The translations under genes were made by a program, and so were the position numbers. The notes beneath the pieces were generated by a model that was not told the DNA's origin, ran no database searches, and saw nothing but the letters and a program-made list of their open reading frames with translations. A stretch of 6,123 nucleotides of DNA, taken from NCBI GenBank assembly GCA_032117095.1, contig JAULZZ010000139.1, positions 1 to 6,123 on the forward strand, read 5' to 3'. Of this stretch, positions 1 to 5,761 are shown in pieces; the first letter of the stretch is position 1; the number at the start of each line of letters is the position of its first letter. Origin of the DNA: REEB470 sp032117095. GTDB lineage: Bacteria > Bacillota > Bacilli > Paenibacillales > YIM-B00363.

Positions 1-296
1 TGTACGCCGTCTTCAACAAACGGCACGGCATGCTTTAAACCTTGGAAACACTGGAAACGCCCTGCCCCTTGATGCGCATCCAACGTGTGTTGTAACGCAG
101 ATACTTGCTGGTCCGTATGTTGACGCAATGGAAACGTACCGCCAATGGCATCATACCGTTCGATCAATTGGGCGAGTTGTTCGTCCGATGGTTTTCTCCC
201 TTTGCGAATGTGCGTATAATACGCCTCGACGTCTTCTTTGTGCGCAGGGGTGCCATAGGACATGACCAATACGCCGATCGGTGGAGCATTCGTCAT
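1..296 (-). CDS. hemH: Ferrochelatase (probably coproporphyrin III ferrochelatase), N-terminal 98 residues
   Basis: The protein begins MTNAPPIGVLVMSYGTP and continues with YYTHIRKGRKP and RYDAIGG, the N-terminal signature of the Bacillus HemH/CpfC family. It would insert ferrous iron into a porphyrin; in Firmicutes the substrate is normally coproporphyrin III, which a ChdC/HemQ enzyme then converts to heme. Tyr14 in MSYGTP matches the Tyr near residue 13 that contacts the metal in B. subtilis CpfC, and the basic RKGR loop (residues 31-34) matches the RRGR stretch there. The catalytic His and Glu of the C-terminal half lie beyond the left edge, so activity cannot be judged. The gene is truncated only by the window. 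The ATG at 296-294 is chosen because a perfect AGGAGG lies 7 bases upstream; a GTG immediately before it would be too close. It follows hemE after 45 bases with no visible terminator, so it is probably cotranscribed. The call is inferred from remembered family sequence, and the family is secure. Confidence 0.93.
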   Translation of the reverse strand, partial: MTNAPPIGVLVMSYGTPAHKEDVEAYYTHIRKGRKPSDEQLAQLIERYDAIGGTFPLRQHTDQQVSALQHTLDAHQGAGRFQCFQGLKHAVPFVEDGV

Positions 297-303
297 CACA
301 TTT

Positions 304-309
304 CCTCCT
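304..309 (-). promoter_or_regulatory. Ribosome binding site of hemH
   Basis: The minus strand reads AGGAGG, a perfect Shine-Dalgarno core, 7 bases before the ATG at 296. It settles the hemH start and is the strongest site among the six heme genes, which suggests efficient translation of this distal gene. Confidence 0.85.
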
Positions 310-341
310 AACTTTTTGTATACATGTACATGGCGCTTGCT

Positions 342-1388
342 CTACAGCAAACGTGGGTGCTGTGCCGAGTACTCTTGCACAAACGACGTTAAACGTTGTA
401 CTTGGGCAACGGACGCTTCAGGAAACAAGCCGTGCCCTAGGTTAAAGATGTACCCTTTTTGTTGCATGCCTTCGTCAATGATGCGCTTTGCTTGGGCGAG
501 TAACACGTCATCGGGGGCGGTCAACAACAACGGATCCAAATTCCCCTGAATGGCAACGTGCTGGGGCAAGCGTTGGCGGGCAAGGGAAATCGGAACACGC
601 CAGTCGATCCCAATGACGTCGACGCTGAGGTCGCCGAGTGTGGAGAGCAACTCCCCAGAGGCGACACCGGGAAAATAAATTTTCGGCACAGGGAGCGATT
701 CGAGTGCCTTAAAAATACGTTTTACCGTCGGATACACATACGTGACAAAATCGTGGGGCGACAGTGCGCCGACCCAGCTGTCAAACAGTTGTACCGCTTG
801 GGCGCCATGCGCTACGTGTGCTTGCAAATAGGCGATGACGGCGTCTCCGAGCTTGTCCATTAAAGCGAACCATACGTTGGGTTGTGCGTACATCATCATT
901 TTGGTGCGTAAAAATCGTTTGGAGGGCCGCCCTTCGATCAAGTAACTGGCCAACGTGAACGGCGCACCTGCAAACGTAATGAGCGGCACTTGTAGCTGCT
1001 GACGCAACAGCCGAATGGTTGCTAAAATGTGCCCCAAATCCCCTTCTACATCGATCGGACGCAGCGCCTGCACCGCTTCCCACGTATGAATGGGGTTTTC
1101 GATGACGGGACCGACGTTGGGAACGATGTCAAAGGAAACGCCAAGGGAAGCCATGGGGTTCATAATATCCGAATATAAAATGGCGGCATCGACACCAAGT
1201 GTGCGCACAGGTTGCATCGTAATTTCCGCTGCGAGTTCCGGCTGGGCACAAATTTCCAGGAGGGAATACCGTTCTTTGATTTTGCGGTATTGCGGATCAT
1301 AACGTCCCGCCTGACGCATAAACCACACGGGGGCGCGCGACGTCACCTGTTGCTTGCACGCCCGCAAAAATAAATCACGCATCGTCAT
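342..1388 (-). CDS. hemE: Uroporphyrinogen decarboxylase
   Basis: A cytosolic TIM-barrel enzyme that removes the four acetate carboxyls of uroporphyrinogen III to give coproporphyrinogen III, without a cofactor. The 348-residue protein is complete, close to the roughly 353 of B. subtilis HemE. Visible signatures are PVWFMRQAGRYDPQYR (residues 20-35, with Arg25 and Arg29 that bind substrate carboxylates), LYSDIM with the catalytic Asp74, GAPFTLASYLIEG with Tyr149, FDSWVG with Ser204, QGNLDP (281-286) and NLGHG with His319. All match the active-site set known from human UROD (Arg37, Arg41, Asp86, Tyr164, Ser219, His339). Three in-frame ATGs lie close together at 1397, 1388 and 1382. The 1388 start is chosen because it sits 9 bases after AGGGAGGG; the 1397 ATG directly abuts that site. 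The gene begins 22 bases after hemB and ends 45 bases before hemH. Nothing looks broken. Confidence 0.97.
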   Translation of the reverse strand: MTMRDLFLRACKQQVTSRAPVWFMRQAGRYDPQYRKIKERYSLLEICAQPELAAEITMQPVRTLGVDAAILYSDIMNPMASLGVSFDIVPNVGPVIENPIHTWEAVQALRPIDVEGDLGHILATIRLLRQQLQVPLITFAGAPFTLASYLIEGRPSKRFLRTKMMMYAQPNVWFALMDKLGDAVIAYLQAHVAHGAQAVQLFDSWVGALSPHDFVTYVYPTVKRIFKALESLPVPKIYFPGVASGELLSTLGDLSVDVIGIDWRVPISLARQRLPQHVAIQGNLDPLLLTAPDDVLLAQAKRIIDEGMQQKGYIFNLGHGLFPEASVAQVQRLTSFVQEYSAQHPRLL

Positions 1389-1397
1389 GGTGGACAT

Positions 1398-1405
1398 CCC
1401 TCCCT
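1398..1405 (-). promoter_or_regulatory. Ribosome binding site of hemE
   Basis: The minus strand reads AGGGAGGG just after the hemB stop codon. Spacing is 9 bases to the ATG at 1388, zero to the ATG at 1397 and 15 to the ATG at 1382, which favours the 1388 start. Confidence 0.7.
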
Positions 1406-1410
1406 TTCGG

Positions 1411-2445
1411 CTACGGCCATTGTGCGTTTTCGCTTTGCAACCACTGTGCGACCGCATAAGCATGGTACGTAATGATCAAATCGGCTCCCGCACGACGCAT
1501 GCCGAGCAACGTTTCGAGGACGACAGCACGTTCATCAATCCATCCGCACTGTGCCCCTGCTTTGATCATGCTATACTCGCCACTGACATGATACGCGACG
1601 ATCGGCAATAAAAACGTTTGGCGCAATGCATGAACAATGTCCAAATAGGCGAGTGCTGGTTTGACCATGAGAAAATCTGCGCCTTGTTCGACGTCGGCTT
1701 GCGCTTCCCGCAGTGCTTCTCGGCGATTGGCAGGGTCCATTTGGTACGTGCGTCGATCGCCAAATTGTGGCGCACTGTCGGCGACATCCCGAAAAGGCCC
1801 ATAGTATGCAGAGGCGAATTTTACGGCGTACGCCATGATCGGCACCGTTGGGAACCCTGCGCAATCTAACCCGTGACGAATCGCCCCCACTACCCCATCG
1901 AGCATGCTTGATGGGGCAATACAATCTGCCCCCGCTTGGGCTTGGGAAATGGCGGTTTGCACGTGCATATTCAAAGAATGATCGTTCTCGAGGGTCTTTG
2001 TATGTGGGGAGATCCAGCCACAATGTCCATGGTCGGTGTAGGCACACACACACGTATCCGCAATGACATATAACGAGGGGAAAGTATGCTTTAAGTAGCG
2101 AATGGCTTGCTGGACAACACCGTCTGCGTCGTACGCTTCATGGGCATCAGCGTCTTTTTCGTGAGGGACACCGAACAACAGGACACTCTGGATGCCGGCG
2201 CGCATCCATGCGCCAACTACTTCTTCGAGGTGCTCGAGCGCATACTGGTATACCCCAGGCATAGAAGGAATTTCATAAGGCGTCGTGCGCTGTTGACAGA
2301 CAAACAACGGTTGAATCAAATCCGTGACTGCCACGTGGTGTTCACGGACGAGCGCACGCAAAGCAGGAGACGTACGGTAACGACGTAGACGGGCAAAAGG
2401 AAAAGAAGGGGAAGGGGCACTGGTCAATGGTTCGTGTGGGTTCAT
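1411..2445 (-). CDS. hemB: Porphobilinogen synthase (5-aminolevulinate dehydratase), zinc type
   Basis: Condenses two 5-aminolevulinate molecules to porphobilinogen in the cytosol; the family forms homo-octamers. The 344-residue protein is complete and near normal length (about 324 in B. subtilis). DTCVCAYTDHGHCG (residues 130-143) supplies Cys132, Cys134 and Cys142, the catalytic zinc site, so this is the zinc form rather than the Asp-rich magnesium form. YAVKFASAYYGPFRD carries Lys209 and MVKPALAYLD carries Lys262, the two Schiff-base lysines. QFGDRRTYQMDPANRREALRE (around 227-247) and AYHVSGEYSMIKA (284-296) are also family hallmarks. Three in-frame ATGs occur at 2457, 2451 and 2445 (MRMRMNP). 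The third is chosen because a GAGG lies 6 bases upstream of it, whereas the first has no visible ribosome site. The roughly 20 extra N-terminal residues are Pro/Ser rich and may be disordered. It starts 34 bases after hemD and ends 22 bases before hemE. Confidence 0.97.
   Translation of the reverse strand: MNPHEPLTSAPSPSFPFARLRRYRTSPALRALVREHHVAVTDLIQPLFVCQQRTTPYEIPSMPGVYQYALEHLEEVVGAWMRAGIQSVLLFGVPHEKDADAHEAYDADGVVQQAIRYLKHTFPSLYVIADTCVCAYTDHGHCGWISPHTKTLENDHSLNMHVQTAISQAQAGADCIAPSSMLDGVVGAIRHGLDCAGFPTVPIMAYAVKFASAYYGPFRDVADSAPQFGDRRTYQMDPANRREALREAQADVEQGADFLMVKPALAYLDIVHALRQTFLLPIVAYHVSGEYSMIKAGAQCGWIDERAVVLETLLGMRRAGADLIITYHAYAVAQWLQSENAQWP
1893..1916. repeat. Near-perfect 24-base palindrome inside hemB
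   Basis: The arms CCCCATCGAGCA and TGCTTGATGGGG are complementary at 11 of 12 positions with no spacer. It lies over codons 177 to 185 of hemB, encoding the conserved APSSMLDGV stretch. In the hemB mRNA the outer seven pairs (CCCCATC with GATGGGG) would form a stable stem, followed by one A-C mismatch and a short inner stem. It may be a chance product of coding constraint. Confidence 0.75.
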
Positions 2446-2451
2446 CCGCAT

Positions 2452-2455
2452 CCTC
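2452..2455 (-). promoter_or_regulatory. Probable ribosome binding site of hemB
   Basis: The minus strand shows GAGG within ATGAGGATGCGGATG, 6 bases before the ATG at 2445. The site lies between two upstream in-frame ATGs (2457 and 2451), so it favours the third ATG as the start. The core is short, hence moderate confidence. Confidence 0.5.
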
Positions 2456-2479
2456 ATTTTCTGTGTGCGTGTTTTTGGT

Positions 2480-3265
2480 TCATGTCCATGTCGTACACAA
2501 TGTCTGTACGAGCGATTCGATCGTCGCCTCAGGAGCGACTGCATAGACGTCCCACCCCAGTGTACGCACCGCAGAAGCGGTCGTCTCCCCGATGCACACG
2601 AGGGGGATGGTGGCGACACGCTGCCGTTGTGCCACGGTTAAGTGGTCATACAAACGTAACGCAGTAGACGGAGAGGTAAACGTGATCGCATCAATCGTAT
2701 TCGTATCCAAAGCGTCTGTGATACAGGCGACTGCGGTAGGGTCTGCGACCGTTTCGTACACAACCCACTCACAGAGGTGATGTCCTGCCAAACGTAGCGT
2801 GTCCATCCACGTCGTCTGTGCCACGTGCGCACGAGGGACAATGCACCGCAAAGGAGACGGAAACATGGTCACCAACGCCTGCGCCAATCCAGCACCGCTA
2901 AACGTTTTCTCGGGAACGACGGATACGTCCCACCCTGCTTGACGGATGATGTCGGCCGTTTTGGGGCCGACCGTAGCGACGCGTAAACGTCGCCATGCCG
3001 TCAAATCTACGCCGTAATGTGTGCAATTTTCCATAAAATGCACACACGCATTCTCGCTCGTCAACAGGAGAAAATCGTATGTATGTACGTGCGAGGAAAT
3101 CCGTTCGATCACCTGCGCGGTAGCAGGCGTGCGCACTGGAATCGTGCGAATAACAGGACAGCGCAGAGGTTCTCCACCCAAACGGACGATTGCCTCGATC
3201 AACGCAGTCGCTTGGTGTGCTGCACGGGTGACAACGATACGTTTGCCTTGGAGCGGAAGCATCAT
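2480..3265 (-). CDS. hemD: Uroporphyrinogen-III synthase
   Basis: Cyclises hydroxymethylbilane to uroporphyrinogen III while inverting ring D. The 261-residue protein fits the family length and its two-lobed pattern. Lobe one holds GKRIVVTRAAHQATAL (7-22) and PVIRTIPV (37-44); then come DFLLLTSENA (64-73) and RVATVGPKTADII (95-107). The second half holds CIVPRA (141-146), VVYETV with Tyr170 (probable equivalent of the conserved Tyr168 of human UROS), ITFTSPSTALRL (194-205), CIGETTASAVRTLGWD (224-239) and a C-terminal TIESLVQTL. HemD sequences diverge widely, so position in the operon is an important part of the evidence. The ATG at 3265 shares one base with the hemC stop (TGATG), suggesting translational coupling. 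The next codon is also ATG (3262) and cannot be excluded; an AAGG lies 6 or 9 bases upstream respectively. The gene ends 34 bases before hemB. A Cys-Pro pair at 36-37 is present, of unknown meaning. Confidence 0.93.
   Translation of the reverse strand: MMLPLQGKRIVVTRAAHQATALIEAIVRLGGEPLRCPVIRTIPVRTPATAQVIERISSHVHTYDFLLLTSENACVHFMENCTHYGVDLTAWRRLRVATVGPKTADIIRQAGWDVSVVPEKTFSGAGLAQALVTMFPSPLRCIVPRAHVAQTTWMDTLRLAGHHLCEWVVYETVADPTAVACITDALDTNTIDAITFTSPSTALRLYDHLTVAQRQRVATIPLVCIGETTASAVRTLGWDVYAVAPEATIESLVQTLCTTWT
2951..2971. repeat. Short GC-rich hairpin inside hemD
   Basis: GTCGGCC and GGCCGAC form a perfect 7-pair stem around a 7-base loop. It lies over the hemD codons for the conserved VGPKTAD segment. 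No T tract follows on the minus strand, so it is not a terminator. It is probably incidental to coding. Confidence 0.6.
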
Positions 3266-4200
3266 CAGGTGCCTTGTCTTTGCCCAAATGGGGCACCATA
3301 TTGTATCATCCACGTCCGCAGTGCTTCGACGAGTACGAGGGGATCGTCGCCGTAGACGGTGTGTTGCAGTACGACACCGCCTGTGACGTCTCCTACCGCC
3401 CCTGTGAGCGCCAGTGAGTCGTCCGCTTGTATGACCGCATATGCCCCGATCGGGGCATGACAACCGCCTTGCATCGCCTGTAAAAAAGCACGTTCCGCAA
3501 GGACAGCGCGACGTGTCGGGGGATGTTCGAACAACGCCAACAACGCCAAGATGTCTGCGTCGTCTTCACGACATTCGATCGCCAACGCACCTTGTCCCCC
3601 GGCAGGCACGCAAACCATCGGATCGAGATACGTCGTAATCCGTGCGTGCCACCCGAGCCGATGCAGTCCTGCGGCAGCCAGTACGATCGCATCCATCCCC
3701 TCGGTTTGTAGCTTCTGGAGACGCGTATCGACGTTACCACGAAGTGGGACGATGCGCCAAAGGGGGAATTGACGCCGCAGTTGGGCAGCACGCCTCAAAC
3801 TACTCGTGCCTACGATCGCCTCCTCAGGCAGCTGGGACAAAGGGCGCCCATCCTTGGTGATCAGCACGTCACGCGCATCCTCGCGGACAGGGATACAGCC
3901 AATCGTCAATCCTGTGGGCAACTCGGCAGGCATGTCCTTTACGCTGTGCACGGCGAATGCAATCTTCCCAGCCAACAAAGCGTCTTCGAGCTCGCTCACA
4001 AACAACCCTTTCCCCCCGATTTGGGACAACGGGGTTGTGAGAAACGTATCCCCTTTGGTCACAAACGTTTCGGTTTGAAAAGTGTGCCCAAAGCCGTTTT
4101 TCGAACATAACGCTTGTAAACAACGAATAACATAAGCGGTCTGCGTTTGCGCAAGGCGACTCGTTCGCGTACCGACGAGCGATGGCGTATGGTTCGTCAC
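3265..4200 (-). CDS. hemC: Hydroxymethylbilane synthase (porphobilinogen deaminase)
   Basis: Polymerises four porphobilinogens into linear hydroxymethylbilane on a covalently bound dipyrromethane cofactor, in the cytosol. The 311-residue protein is full length. Visible features are GTRTSRLA with Arg12 and Ser14, GGKGLFVSELEDALL (62-76), HSVKDMP with the catalytic Asp89, GTSSLRRAAQL with Arg136 and Arg137, LRGNVDTRL with Arg154 and Arg160, PAGGQGALAIECR (199-211), and QGGCHAPIGAYA with the cofactor-attachment Cys247. These correspond to E. coli Arg11, Ser13, Asp84, Arg131, Arg132, Arg149, Arg155 and Cys242. Two in-frame GTG codons (4206 and 4200) compete as start. The second is chosen because it lies 8 bases after AAGGAG, while the first is only 2 bases away. 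The gene follows hemA after 42 bases and overlaps hemD by one base. Confidence 0.97.
   Translation of the reverse strand: MTNHTPSLVGTRTSRLAQTQTAYVIRCLQALCSKNGFGHTFQTETFVTKGDTFLTTPLSQIGGKGLFVSELEDALLAGKIAFAVHSVKDMPAELPTGLTIGCIPVREDARDVLITKDGRPLSQLPEEAIVGTSSLRRAAQLRRQFPLWRIVPLRGNVDTRLQKLQTEGMDAIVLAAAGLHRLGWHARITTYLDPMVCVPAGGQGALAIECREDDADILALLALFEHPPTRRAVLAERAFLQAMQGGCHAPIGAYAVIQADDSLALTGAVGDVTGGVVLQHTVYGDDPLVLVEALRTWMIQYGAPFGQRQGT
3441..3458. repeat. Perfect 18-base palindrome inside hemC
   Basis: ATGCCCCGATCGGGGCAT equals its own reverse complement. It covers codons 248 to 254 of hemC, immediately after the cofactor-binding Cys247. In the hemC mRNA it can fold as a 7-pair stem (AUGCCCC with GGGGCAU) around a GAUC tetraloop. 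The central part follows from the conserved Pro-Ile-Gly motif, whose codons CCG ATC GGG contain CCGATCGG; the outer bases are not forced by that motif. Confidence 0.9.
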
Positions 4201-4208
4201 GGGCACGA

Positions 4209-4214
4209 CTCCTT
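4209..4214 (-). promoter_or_regulatory. Ribosome binding site of hemC
   Basis: The minus strand reads AAGGAG, 8 bases before the GTG at 4200 and only 2 before the GTG at 4206. This spacing decides the start in favour of the second GTG. Confidence 0.75.
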
Positions 4215-4242
4215 TTTAGGGACAGCGAAGTGATGGGGGCGA

Positions 4243-5595
4243 TCAGCGAACGGTCGTCTCTACATGCGTGCGCACAGGGGGAGGCACATGCTCATCACTA
4301 CCAACATCGGTGATACGCGCCTCCTCTACCAGCGGTTGTAGTGCAAAAAAATCAGAAAAATAAGCCAAAACTTCGTCGCGCTGTGCAGTGGGCGCCATTT
4401 CTTTGAGCCGTTGGATCGGATCGAACAACAGCTGGTTGACCATGCTCTTAGACAACTTATGCACGATCTTCAAATCCGATTCACGCCAATGCGGAAGTTT
4501 TCGGCGTATCGCCTCCATCGTCTCTGCATGAATGGAAGTCGCCTTTTTCTGTAAGGCACCGATCAACGGTCCAACCCCCAAAGACTGATACCATTGGTCG
4601 AACGCAACAATCGCCTCTTCAATCCACATCTCCATGCGTTGCGCCTCTTGCATGCGCACCGTTTGGTGTGCATGCAATGTTGTGGCCACATCATCGAGAT
4701 CGTACAGATGCACACCATCGAGTTGCCCGATCGCAGGTTCAATGTTGCGGGGCATCGCCAAATCGAGGAAAACCAATGGGCGCTGTGCACGCAAGGCGAG
4801 CATGTGCGCAATCATCGCCACAGTGACGAGCGGTTCATCGGCGCCCGCCAACGCAAATACGACATCGGCTTGTGCGATGAGTCGCTCCCGTTGCGCAAAA
4901 GGACAAACACGCCCACCATATTGATTCGCCAAAGCGTCTGCACGCGGACGCGAACGATTGATGACCGTCACATCGTCTGCGCCATGGGACTTCAAGTGTT
5001 TCCAGGCGAGTGCACTGAGTTCCCCCGCCCCGAGCAATACAATCTTTTTTTGTGCGTACGTGCCTACTATGCGCTCGCCAAATGACACGGCGACGGAAGC
5101 GACCGACACAGGGCGATCGTTAATGCCTGTCTCCGTATGTGCTTTTTTTGCTACCGTAATCGCTTCACGAAAAAGCTTATGAAATAACGTTCCTGTGGTC
5201 CCCCGTTGTTGGGCGACCATAAACGCATCGCGAACCTGTCCTAATATTTGTGTTTCCCCACATACCATCGAATCGAGCCCTGCCGTTACACGCATAAGAT
5301 GGCGTACCGCTTCTTCGTCTTCATATGCATATGTGTAGGGCATCCATGCTTGGTGGTCGCATGAAAACCACTGTTGCCAAAAATCACGAATCGGCTTGGG
5401 ACACCATGTCTCACTGTCAATCACCGCATACATTTCCATGCGATTGCATGTGGCAACGATGACGGCTTCCATCACGTGCTTTTGTGCGTATAACTGTTGC
5501 ATCGCATCGCCAAGTTGTGCAGGGGAGATCGTCACTTGTTCCCGAACATCGACCGGTGCCGTCTTATAGTTCAGCCCTACGACAACGATATGCAC
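4243..5595 (-). CDS. hemA: Glutamyl-tRNA reductase
   Basis: Reduces charged glutamyl-tRNA(Glu) with NADPH to glutamate-1-semialdehyde, the committed and usually rate-limiting step of the C5 heme pathway. The 450-residue protein matches the family length (about 455 in B. subtilis) and has all three domains. The catalytic domain starts MHIVVVGLNYKTAPVDVRE and holds VATCNRME with nucleophile Cys50, then His99 and GLDSMVCGETQILGQVRDA (106-124). The NADPH domain holds VLLGAGELSALA (186-197) and LDLAMPRNIEPA (277-288). The helical dimerisation tail holds FDPIQRLKE (391-399). The GTG at 5595 is chosen because it lies 8 bases after AAGGGGG and gives the same MHI start as B. subtilis HemA; an earlier in-frame GTG at 5604 overlaps the ribosome site. 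Oddities: CNRME instead of the usual CNRTE, FALAGA where ISSTGA is common, and Cys-Pro pairs at 65-66 and 231-232. First gene of the probable operon. Confidence 0.97.
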   Translation of the reverse strand: MHIVVVGLNYKTAPVDVREQVTISPAQLGDAMQQLYAQKHVMEAVIVATCNRMEMYAVIDSETWCPKPIRDFWQQWFSCDHQAWMPYTYAYEDEEAVRHLMRVTAGLDSMVCGETQILGQVRDAFMVAQQRGTTGTLFHKLFREAITVAKKAHTETGINDRPVSVASVAVSFGERIVGTYAQKKIVLLGAGELSALAWKHLKSHGADDVTVINRSRPRADALANQYGGRVCPFAQRERLIAQADVVFALAGADEPLVTVAMIAHMLALRAQRPLVFLDLAMPRNIEPAIGQLDGVHLYDLDDVATTLHAHQTVRMQEAQRMEMWIEEAIVAFDQWYQSLGVGPLIGALQKKATSIHAETMEAIRRKLPHWRESDLKIVHKLSKSMVNQLLFDPIQRLKEMAPTAQRDEVLAYFSDFFALQPLVEEARITDVGSDEHVPPPVRTHVETTVR

Positions 5596-5603
5596 GACCG
5601 ACA

Positions 5604-5610
5604 CCCCCTT
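5604..5610 (-). promoter_or_regulatory. Ribosome binding site of hemA
   Basis: The minus strand reads AAGGGGG, 8 bases before the GTG at 5595. The upstream in-frame GTG at 5604 shares its first base with this site, so it is an unlikely start. Confidence 0.7.
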
Positions 5611-5615
5611 GTTTG

Positions 5616-5630
5616 CTACAACGATTGTAT
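5616..5630 (-). promoter_or_regulatory. Candidate PerR/Fur-type dyad in the hemA leader
   Basis: The minus strand reads ATACAAT C GTTGTAG. The inner TACAA-TCG-TTGTA is a perfect 5-3-5 dyad, and the whole has the 7-1-7 arrangement of Fur-family operators. Against the PerR consensus TTATAAT-N-ATTATAA it matches 9 of 14 positions; three of the five differences are C for T or G for A. It lies just downstream of the predicted -10, at or near the transcription start, where a repressor could act. In B. subtilis the hemAXCDBL operon is controlled by PerR, which makes this worth noting. As RNA it could instead be a small 5' hairpin. The match is too weak for a firm call. Confidence 0.3.
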
Positions 5631-5637
5631 GGCGTTA

Positions 5638-5668
5638 AGTATACCATGATTTGCGAAGGGGTGCACAA
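5638..5668 (-). promoter_or_regulatory. Probable sigma-A promoter of the hem operon (extended -10)
   Basis: The minus strand has TGGTATACT (5646-5638), an extended -10 (TGn followed by TATACT, 5 of 6 to TATAAT). Upstream, TTGTGC (5668-5663) is a weak -35 match at a long spacing of 22 bases from TATACT, or 19 from the TGG; extended -10 promoters tolerate a poor -35. Transcription would start near 5631, giving a leader of about 35 bases before hemA. This is the best promoter-like sequence between speD and hemA. Confidence 0.5.
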
Positions 5669-5728
5669 CCCAAAAGTGGCGAATTGTTGAACGGAGTTTT
5701 CTCTCACGAAAAAACAGGACATATGGAA

Positions 5729-5755
5729 AGCCGTGGAACCAGAAGTTCCACGGCT
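5729..5755 (-). terminator. Strong hairpin after speD, possible terminator
   Basis: On the minus strand AGCCGTGGAAC and GTTCCACGGCT form a perfect 11-pair stem around the 5-base loop TTCTG, starting 44 bases after the speD stop. The stem is followed by TTCC, and a run of six T appears only at 5714-5709, about 14 bases beyond the stem. That is farther than in a classic Rho-independent terminator, so termination may be partial or the hairpin may mainly stabilise the speD 3' end. The plus-strand side has no T run. It separates speD from the hemA promoter, as expected for a speD terminator. Confidence 0.5.
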
Positions 5756-5761
5756 ACTTAA

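Noticed and set aside
1571..2053. A 160-codon minus-strand open frame in another frame of hemB
   Set aside because: It overlaps the part of hemB that carries the zinc site and both catalytic lysines, and its product is rich in Arg and Ser with no recognisable motif, typical of an out-of-frame reading.
2446..2619. An N-terminal extension of hemB into hemD
   Set aside because: The extra residues are out-of-frame hemD translation, and the three ATGs at 2457-2443 with a GAGG provide a proper start after the hemD stop.
3266..3463. An N-terminal extension of hemD running far into hemC
   Set aside because: The frame is open upstream, but the added residues are low-complexity Arg/Thr/His out-of-frame translation of hemC. 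The family fold starts at GKRIVVTR, just after the ATG overlapping the hemC stop.
4201..4242. A remnant of hemX between hemA and hemC
   Set aside because: The 42-base gap has room only for the hemC ribosome site, and no hydrophobic coding remnant is present.
4594..5085. A 163-codon plus-strand open frame opposite hemA
   Set aside because: It lies wholly antisense to conserved hemA domains, and its translation resembles no family I know. It is a shadow of the real gene.
5605..5728. A T-box or other riboswitch upstream of hemA
   Set aside because: No T-box signature (GGGUGGNACCGCG-like), no long leader and no anti-terminator pairing are visible; the predicted leader is only about 35 bases.
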